64,000 bases of DNA, taken from the NCBI GenBank assembly GCA_018673925.1, contig JABHBL010000096.1:20071-84070 (forward strand), given 5' to 3'. Every line of letters begins with the position of its first letter. Positions within the stretch are counted from its first letter, which is position 1. This document shows positions 58,554-64,000 of this stretch, in pieces. Position numbers and translations under genes: made by a program. Below the pieces are notes generated by a model, which saw only the letters and a list, made by a program, of their open reading frames with translations, was not told the DNA's origin and ran no database searches. The stretch is from Fidelibacterota bacterium (GTDB taxonomy: Bacteria > Fidelibacterota > UBA8477 > JABMPR01).

Positions 58554-59342
58554 TTATTTCCCTTTCCGCGCATTAAATCTACTAATAAAGGCCTCTACCA
58601 GATGTTTATTGCCACCTGTCATTCCCGGCCTAATAATTGTGTCTGGCTGGTTGTATAAAATTTCAGCACCTGTTGTTGTCTTCATCGTACCACCCAGCGC
58701 CAATAAGAGCGCATGTCCCGCACACACATCCCATTCGTTTTTGGGGCGTAGGGTGACAAAGAAATCCTGCTGACCTGCTGCAACGAGTCCCAGCTTGTAA
58801 GCTACACTCCCTATGGGGATTAATTCTTTAAATTCATTGGCCCAGGTTTCCCAGAGTCCACGTCTGGTTTCGGAGCGACTGTTTAAGCATCCCACGTCTT
58901 TTAATGCGGTCTCATGGCAAAGCACGGCCTGCTTATCTTGATACCAGACAATCCCTGCATCGTCAGTTCTAATTAGTTCTTCTGTGACGGGATTATAGAG
59001 TATACCTAGTACTGGGATTCCATTTTGGACCAGCCCGATTGATGTTACAAAGTGAGGGACGCCTTCAATAAATTCCTTGGTCCCATCCAGGGGATCAACA
59101 ATCCAGACAAATTCCTTGTCAAGGCGCTGGGGGGAGTCTACAGTTTCCTCAGATAGCCAACCAAATTCCGGTGTTGCCTCCATGAGAAATTGTTTCAGAA
59201 AGGCATCTGCCTCATGGTCAGCTGTTGTGACAGGATTATGGTATCCCTTATCGTGAATCTCATAAGCATTTTTATAATATTTGAGGAGAATCTTGCCTGC
59301 TTCAATGGCAGCGTCAGTGGCCAGAGTATGGAGATTTATCAT
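58554..59342 (-). CDS. Inositol monophosphatase family protein (CysQ-like)
   Basis: 262 residues. Metal-binding motifs: GWLSEETVDS with the Glu, WIVDPLDGTKEFIEG (DPxDGT) and EWDVCAGHALLLALGG near the end. The WDxxAG pattern and KEF segment favour the 3'(2'),5'-bisphosphate nucleotidase (CysQ) branch, which removes PAP from sulfate assimilation; inositol-1-phosphate is the alternative, of interest because inositol-lipid genes lie 5-8 kb away. It has no obvious ribosome site and lies 96 nt downstream of the serine hydrolase gene. Confidence 0.88.
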   Translation of the reverse strand: MINLHTLATDAAIEAGKILLKYYKNAYEIHDKGYHNPVTTADHEADAFLKQFLMEATPEFGWLSEETVDSPQRLDKEFVWIVDPLDGTKEFIEGVPHFVTSIGLVQNGIPVLGILYNPVTEELIRTDDAGIVWYQDKQAVLCHETALKDVGCLNSRSETRRGLWETWANEFKELIPIGSVAYKLGLVAAGQQDFFVTLRPKNEWDVCAGHALLLALGGTMKTTTGAEILYNQPDTIIRPGMTGGNKHLVEAFISRFNARKGK

Positions 59343-59438
59343 GGGCGTATCATAACATTTTGCACCCCTTGTTGCCAGCTCGTATTTCGAGGTGCCTCGC
59401 CAGGTATTTCGATAATGATTTCAGGAAATATATGGGCT

Positions 59439-60353
59439 TTAATTATCCTTCAGGAGGTCAGGGATGGCAATATCAGTCCGCTGTAACAGACCTCGATGAT
59501 AATCGTATACCTTGGAGCAAATGCGAGCTCCAACTTTTTGTGCTGAAGCATGGTCATCCCAACCCCGGGTCAAAATAACCAGGACAAATGGAGCTGAATC
59601 GGGAGGATAAACCAGGGCAGCATCGTGGGCAATGCGTGTGATTGAGCCAGTTTTGTGTGCGACAACGACATCTTTGGGCAAACCTGCAGGTATCATTGTG
59701 TTAAAATGTTGACGTTTGAGAATGTCCTGCATTTCCTGACGTGATGAATCTGCAACAAATTCTGAATTGTAAACAGCTTCCATGACCTTCATCATCCCAT
59801 AAGCAGAGGTCACATTGTTTAAACCCAAATTGTATGCTTTGAGGTCTTCCACGCCCCGCATGACCAGCACACCATCTGCCTCGATGAGACGCATGGTAGC
59901 TCCAATTGAATCTGCGCCAGTGTATTCCATTAATATATTTGTGGCCAGATTGCTGCTATGAGTGATCATTTTTTCCATGATATCATAGAAGCTGAGGTTT
60001 TGATCGAGATGGGGGTATAAAATTTCATCTTTTTCTGATGCAATAGGCAGGCTGAATAGGGATCCATCAACAATACTGGTGAATTGGTTCCTAACAGGAA
60101 TTTCACTCGTTAAATCAAGGATGCCTTTGTCCCTCATTTTGAATAGCTGAAACATGATTGGGGTTTTCATGGTACTGGCTGCATGAAAAAGTTCATGGGC
60201 ATTATAGGCGAGGATTTCTCCAGTTTCCAGATTCATGTACGCGATGCCCACTTCATGAGGAACGGTGGGTTCATCTGCCTTTTTTAACCCTGAGCAAGAA
60301 ATAAGAAAAAGTACAACAACGAAGTGAAGTGAAACGAACCAGATTTTTTTCAT
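59439..60353 (-). CDS. Class A beta-lactamase-like serine hydrolase lipoprotein
   Basis: 304 residues. The lipobox is LISC with C20. Motifs of the penicillin-recognising serine enzymes: S60-T-M-K63 (AASTMKTPI), SSN in THSSNLATNIL (SDN-like) and KTG in VAHKTGSITRIAHDAALV. The general-base Glu motif of true class A enzymes (ExxLN) is not obvious, so this may be a housekeeping amide hydrolase or DD-peptidase-like protein and not a resistance enzyme. Its ATG overlaps the stop of the large lipoprotein gene (ATGA), so it is translated with it. Confidence 0.85.
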   Translation of the reverse strand: MKKIWFVSLHFVVVLFLISCSGLKKADEPTVPHEVGIAYMNLETGEILAYNAHELFHAASTMKTPIMFQLFKMRDKGILDLTSEIPVRNQFTSIVDGSLFSLPIASEKDEILYPHLDQNLSFYDIMEKMITHSSNLATNILMEYTGADSIGATMRLIEADGVLVMRGVEDLKAYNLGLNNVTSAYGMMKVMEAVYNSEFVADSSRQEMQDILKRQHFNTMIPAGLPKDVVVAHKTGSITRIAHDAALVYPPDSAPFVLVILTRGWDDHASAQKVGARICSKVYDYHRGLLQRTDIAIPDLLKDN

Positions 60354-62581
60354 TTAGTGTTTCCTTTATTGTCTTCACTTGAGTTGGCAGCAAAGACATT
60401 ATCGCCAAAATAATTCTCAACTTCTTTACGGATGATTTCACCTTCAGGTGTATAGTGTGTAGCCATTCTCAAGAAGAAATCTGGGATGTACTCATATTCT
60501 ACGGCCTCAATGAACCTTTTATCCTCAATGATCTCATCCCGCTGTAAACGGCCTAATTCATCATAATAAAGTCTATTCGCACTAGCAGTTCCCGATAGTA
60601 TGGATGAGAATGTCTTCCAGATAAGTTGGTTCTCTTCATTGTACTGGTTTTCAATGGTGTGAACCAAAGCACCACTTTTATCAAGTGCAGTTTCGGTAAG
60701 CACCTGACCCTGATCATTATGGGTGTAGTTGGAAATGAAGACGGGTTTCCCCTGGGGATCCAATTGGGCCGATTTTAAAAGTTTCCCTGCCCTATAGGCA
60801 TTGCGTTTCTCCCAGTCAGTCTCGCCGCTGGAATTATATGAAATAACCTGAATGCTCTTACCCTGCCCATTCAATTTAGAAACCACTCTAGAAGTCATCT
60901 CACCCTTGAATTGTCCGGCTGTGATCCCATCCCCAAAACCTACCGGTGCATATGTGGTGCTAGTGATGCTCCGATTGGGATGATCATAGGCGACTTCCCG
61001 ATAAATTGATCCGTCTTTTTTCCGGTGAGTTTCTTTCTGGATACGTTTTTCAGCATCAAAAAATAATTCCCAGCTTAATAGGCCATCCTCAGTAAATCGG
61101 AGTTGTGATAAGAGTGTATCATGGAGCCCATACTTTGATTCAACTCGGATATAGTCAATAGTCTCAAAGGTAGAATGCCGAGTCGTATCGCCACCGGGGC
61201 GCAGGAGCCATGATTCACTCAAATCAAACTGATTATTGTAGAAGAGTGTTTTGTTGATACCACCCCCATGATAAAACACCCAGGTCCCATCAAATGAGTC
61301 AGGGGAGGTGAACCTTTCTGAGAAGGCTGGCAAACTAAAACTATCATAGAACCGACTTACTGCAGCAGTGAAGGTGTCTGGGAGAGCTGAAATCTCCTCT
61401 CTAATAACTCTCTGCTTATCATCTCTGAACCATTTATGGAGCCACTTTGGGTTTCCAGATAAATCGGAGATCACATCATCTGTAATAAAACCTTCGTTGT
61501 CAAAATTTCTTACAGAAACTGGGTGAAATCCCTCTCGGCTTGAAAAAATACTGTCTTGAATAAGCATATTATTTTCATCCACAAGAGAGCGTTTAAAAAT
61601 CGCCCCGCTGCGAGGTAATCTATACTCAATTATTTTGGATTTAGACTCATTATCGGCAATCTCTTCAACAAAGGGGCTGCGATGGTTGAATTTGAATATT
61701 TGTTGAACCTGGCTAGGTGAAGCAGGGTGTTTCCAGGATCGTAGAGATTGCTGGAAGAGTTCAATATCACCAAGATGGGTGAACAGGAATCGTCCATCAA
61801 CACTGAAATTACTCCGTTCTATGACTCCGCTGGAATTGTAGAGTAAGTCGGTTGACCAGACTGGATTACCACCGGGATATAGTTCAGAAATTCGAGTGAC
61901 CTCTCCATCTAAATTGAAATCGTATTGGTAAGGAGGTTTGCCTGATTCATAGATAGTTTGATGAACAAGTTGTCCAAAAATTGTATAAGTATTCTGAAGC
62001 TCCAATTCATCTGATCCACGTTTAAAAGATTCTGTATAAAGCAGTGAGTCGTTGCCGTCAAATATCAACCGCATACGTCGATATCCATTTCTATCAAAAA
62101 GAAAGAATTCTCGACTCAATAGTTCATCCATAGCGCCATACCATGAGCGCTGACTCAGTTGTCCCTGCTGCTTGTAACTGAGGAAACGCAGTACAAGTTG
62201 GTGATTTGGCTCTGAAAAGTAGTACCCACCGATGAGTTCTTCATCAGCATATACCAAAGAATCGGTTCTTAAAGAACTTCCATCTCTACCCAGATAACTT
62301 ATGGTTGTGAGCAGCCCATTTGCATCAAAGAAACGTTCCAGGGCAGGTCGACCATTTTTGTAATAAACAATTTCGGTACCTGCTTCACCTTTGTACTCAA
62401 TTTTGTCAGTCCAATAAGACCGTTCTTTGTTTAAAATTTTGCGGATAGGGCGTAGATATTCTTTGAGGCGTAAGTCAGTAATGAAACATGAATTGAGACT
62501 GGCTACTATGATTACAGATAGCAGTATATATTGTATTACTTTTTTGAATGAGCTCGTCAACGATCGGACCTGTTTATCCAT
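60350..62581 (-). CDS. Large lipoprotein with YD/MORN-like repeats
   Basis: 743 residues. The lipobox region is VASLNSC with C32. The rest is built from about 20-residue, Tyr/Gly/Asp-rich beta-hairpin units such as EIVYYKNGRPALERFFDANG and LSREFFLFDRNGYRR, running almost the whole length, similar in style to YD or antitoxin-like WG/MORN repeats. No catalytic motif was found, and I do not recognise the family. It is anchored to the envelope, and its partners are the phosphodiesterase gene upstream and the serine hydrolase downstream. A role as a surface scaffold is inference. Confidence 0.75.
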   Translation of the reverse strand: MDKQVRSLTSSFKKVIQYILLSVIIVASLNSCFITDLRLKEYLRPIRKILNKERSYWTDKIEYKGEAGTEIVYYKNGRPALERFFDANGLLTTISYLGRDGSSLRTDSLVYADEELIGGYYFSEPNHQLVLRFLSYKQQGQLSQRSWYGAMDELLSREFFLFDRNGYRRMRLIFDGNDSLLYTESFKRGSDELELQNTYTIFGQLVHQTIYESGKPPYQYDFNLDGEVTRISELYPGGNPVWSTDLLYNSSGVIERSNFSVDGRFLFTHLGDIELFQQSLRSWKHPASPSQVQQIFKFNHRSPFVEEIADNESKSKIIEYRLPRSGAIFKRSLVDENNMLIQDSIFSSREGFHPVSVRNFDNEGFITDDVISDLSGNPKWLHKWFRDDKQRVIREEISALPDTFTAAVSRFYDSFSLPAFSERFTSPDSFDGTWVFYHGGGINKTLFYNNQFDLSESWLLRPGGDTTRHSTFETIDYIRVESKYGLHDTLLSQLRFTEDGLLSWELFFDAEKRIQKETHRKKDGSIYREVAYDHPNRSITSTTYAPVGFGDGITAGQFKGEMTSRVVSKLNGQGKSIQVISYNSSGETDWEKRNAYRAGKLLKSAQLDPQGKPVFISNYTHNDQGQVLTETALDKSGALVHTIENQYNEENQLIWKTFSSILSGTASANRLYYDELGRLQRDEIIEDKRFIEAVEYEYIPDFFLRMATHYTPEGEIIRKEVENYFGDNVFAANSSEDNKGNTK

Positions 62582-62655
62582 CTATAAAAGGTTAAAAGCA
62601 GGACTACAATCCCTGCAAAAATATACAAGCCACCTGGGAAAACCAGATCCATCAT
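62557..62655 (-). CDS. Possible 32-residue membrane peptide between two lipoprotein genes
   Basis: The frame starts 2 nt after the phosphodiesterase stop (TAA-GT-ATG) and overlaps the start of the 743-residue lipoprotein gene in another frame. Its product is a short start, one membrane helix (LYIFAGIVVLLLTFY) and a basic end (RWINRSDR). The design is that of a translationally coupled membrane microprotein. No ribosome site of its own is clear, so it could be chance. Confidence 0.4.
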   Translation of the reverse strand: MMDLVFPGGLYIFAGIVVLLLTFYRWINRSDR

Positions 62656-62657
62656 AC

Positions 62658-63920
62658 TTAGTCGTCTATCATCATTTTGGGTTTTAGCATACGGCTGACA
62701 TTTTCCAGCTTCCCATCGGTCTTAGCTGGATTGAGATTCAAGATTTTTGCTATGAGTGGGTAGATATTAACATTTTCAACCGTGGGATGAACATAACCGT
62801 GTTTAAAGGCTGGACCGGATGCGTAGAAAATAGCATGCATATCTTTGAGTCGAGGGTCATATCCATGAGCCCCCCCAATCATGCTAGTTGGGTACCTTTT
62901 AGCTCCCCATCCAATACTCCAATGGAGATCAGGGGTAACCACAATATCCATAACACGTGAATTCTTACCATAGTGCAATGTGTCGGGAATACTGTCTTTT
63001 TTCCATACATTCAGATGTTCAGCGCGGTTGAGGTTCTGGTAGACAGAATCCTCAAACCCTTCCTTCGCATCAAACATCCATACCGGTGTGCTTCCCAGGG
63101 AAGTGTCCAACCAGGTTGGCTGGATATAATCTTCAAAGTAAATCCATTTATCACCTGAAATTCTGGTCATACCATGGTCTGCTGTCACGATGATATTAAT
63201 TTGATCCGCAATGGGAAGTTGTGACAGCTTTTGTCGGAAATCTCCAACCAGACTATCAAGATATTCAAGTTTAATTTTGGTCTTTTCACTTTCAGGACTG
63301 TTCATGTGGGCAACTTCGTCTGGTTCTGGATAATACCAGGTGATAAGACGGGGGCGTTCCTTCTTGGGAAGCGATAACCAGGTTATGACACTATCTACCC
63401 GGGCTTCGTATGGAAAGTGATGATCATACTTTTTCCATCGGGATGGATAGGTACCATCGACTGGAGCTTCACTTCCCACCCAGTAGAATGATGCTGTTTT
63501 TAACCCCTGCTTTTCAGCCGTAACCCAGATAGGCTCACCACCATAAAAGGCACCATTTTCAACGGCTTCCCTATCTCTGAGTTTATAGTGGGCATCCATA
63601 TCAGGGTCATAAAAAGTGTTTTGAACAATTCCATGGTTATCTGGGTATAGCCCAGTGGCGATACTATAGTGATTTGGAAAAGTCTTACTGGGGAAGGAGG
63701 GTTGCAAGGATTCAAGTTTGACGCCATCGCGTGCAATTGATTCAAGATTAGGCATATTCGCCATTTGAGGATAATCCCAACGACACCCATCCAACGAGAG
63801 CATCACAACGTATTGTTCTTTTGGTATTTTCTTTACATAGGGGTTACTGCTGCAACCGTTTGATACAATGATTATCAGTAAAATGATGACGAGATATGGT
63901 ATCCCTTTTAGACTTTTCAT
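62658..63920 (-). CDS. Alkaline-phosphatase-superfamily phosphodiesterase lipoprotein (NPP-like)
   Basis: 420 residues. The lipobox is VSNGC with C23. The ectonucleotide pyrophosphatase/phosphodiesterase pattern is clear: metal Asp44 in MLSLDGCRWDY, nucleophile Thr80 in FPSKTFPNHYSIATGLYPDNHG, VTADHGMTRISGDKW, and GGAHGYDPRLKDMHAIFYASG with late metal ligands. It hydrolyses nucleotide or lipid phosphodiesters at the cell envelope; lysophospholipids and sphingomyelin-like lipids are substrates of some relatives. AGGGGAA precedes the ATG. It heads the minus-strand lipoprotein operon down to 59439. Confidence 0.9.
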   Translation of the reverse strand: MKSLKGIPYLVIILLIIIVSNGCSSNPYVKKIPKEQYVVMLSLDGCRWDYPQMANMPNLESIARDGVKLESLQPSFPSKTFPNHYSIATGLYPDNHGIVQNTFYDPDMDAHYKLRDREAVENGAFYGGEPIWVTAEKQGLKTASFYWVGSEAPVDGTYPSRWKKYDHHFPYEARVDSVITWLSLPKKERPRLITWYYPEPDEVAHMNSPESEKTKIKLEYLDSLVGDFRQKLSQLPIADQINIIVTADHGMTRISGDKWIYFEDYIQPTWLDTSLGSTPVWMFDAKEGFEDSVYQNLNRAEHLNVWKKDSIPDTLHYGKNSRVMDIVVTPDLHWSIGWGAKRYPTSMIGGAHGYDPRLKDMHAIFYASGPAFKHGYVHPTVENVNIYPLIAKILNLNPAKTDGKLENVSRMLKPKMMIDD

Positions 63921-64000
63921 GCTTCCCCTTTGTAAGAAATCCCTGAGTCGATTTGAGCTCGATTAATCCATTCAATCATGTGAGCAACAATCTATCTGAA

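Noticed and set aside
59439..60353. Calling the serine hydrolase an antibiotic-resistance beta-lactamase
   Set aside because: The class A general-base motif is not evident and the gene is embedded in a lipoprotein operon; resistance is not supported.
1..64000. Search by eye for CRISPR arrays, prophage, integrases, insertion sequences, rRNA genes and toxin-antitoxin pairs
   Set aside because: No spaced direct repeats, transposase, integrase or rRNA motifs were seen.

Overview
The window is a dense bacterial chromosome segment with standard-code genes, moderate AT richness, about 60 protein genes and two tRNA genes. The gene mix fits a marine-type FCB-superphylum bacterium, with Marinimicrobia (SAR406) or a close relative as my best inference. 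It has ExbB/ExbD/TonB energisers, a dockerin-like EF-hand tail on a secreted propeller protein, 2-oxoacid:ferredoxin oxidoreductase, PPi-type phosphofructokinase, ThyX and hairpin repeats with GAG..TCGA loops. No phage, plasmid, CRISPR or insertion-sequence gene is visible.

Layout. 1-4066: end of an S41 protease gene, then a promoter-led ExbB-ExbD-ExbD-TonB operon and a second, separate TonB gene. 4081-16230: small enzymes, a radical-SAM spore-photoproduct-lyase-like protein paired with a ParB-like protein, a LytS/LytTR two-component pair, RsmE and lipoproteins. 16360-19038: aconitase. 19199-30225: a sulfur island. An ArsR-type repressor sits behind a near-consensus promoter whose spacer carries a palindrome. 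It is followed by TusA, DsrE2, a second TusA-like gene interrupted by an in-frame UGA, a rhodanese/persulfide-dioxygenase fusion, a fused SoeB-SoeC-like membrane subunit, a SoeA-like molybdoenzyme, and two paralogous DASS anion transporters flanking a universal stress protein. 30263-34789: REP-like hairpin repeats around a FAD oxidoreductase, a penicillin acylase and YqgE. 37194-42610: a sphingosine-1-phosphate-lyase-like enzyme, an acyl-CoA synthetase and an aldehyde dehydrogenase. 45571-49949: KorAB and two-subunit class I fumarase. 50436-55062: inositol-1-phosphate synthase, a CDP-alcohol phosphotransferase and two PAP2/IPC-synthase-like proteins. 55126-56100: a secreted LIM plus DA1-like metallopeptidase. 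56155-56343: tRNA-Glu and tRNA-His. 56415-63920: PPi-PFK, ThyX, an inositol-monophosphatase-family protein, and a lipoprotein/phosphodiesterase operon.

How parts may work together. The sulfur island reads as a pathway: sulfane sulfur carried by TusA and DsrE2, oxidised to sulfite by the persulfide dioxygenase, sulfite oxidised at the cytoplasmic face by a SoeABC-like complex feeding quinone, and sulfate or sulfite exported by the DASS proteins. The lipid genes suggest both synthesis of inositol lipids (possibly inositol phosphorylceramide) and breakdown of phosphorylated long-chain bases (lyase, aldehyde to acid, acid to acyl-CoA). The serine palmitoyltransferase that would prove sphingolipid synthesis is not in this window.

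The observation I would check first is the TusA-like gene at 20388-20639. Its reading frame is intact and homologous on both sides of one UGA, and a stem-loop with a G-starting loop lies 23 nt downstream, as in bacterial SECIS elements. It is either a selenoprotein or a one-base nonsense allele.
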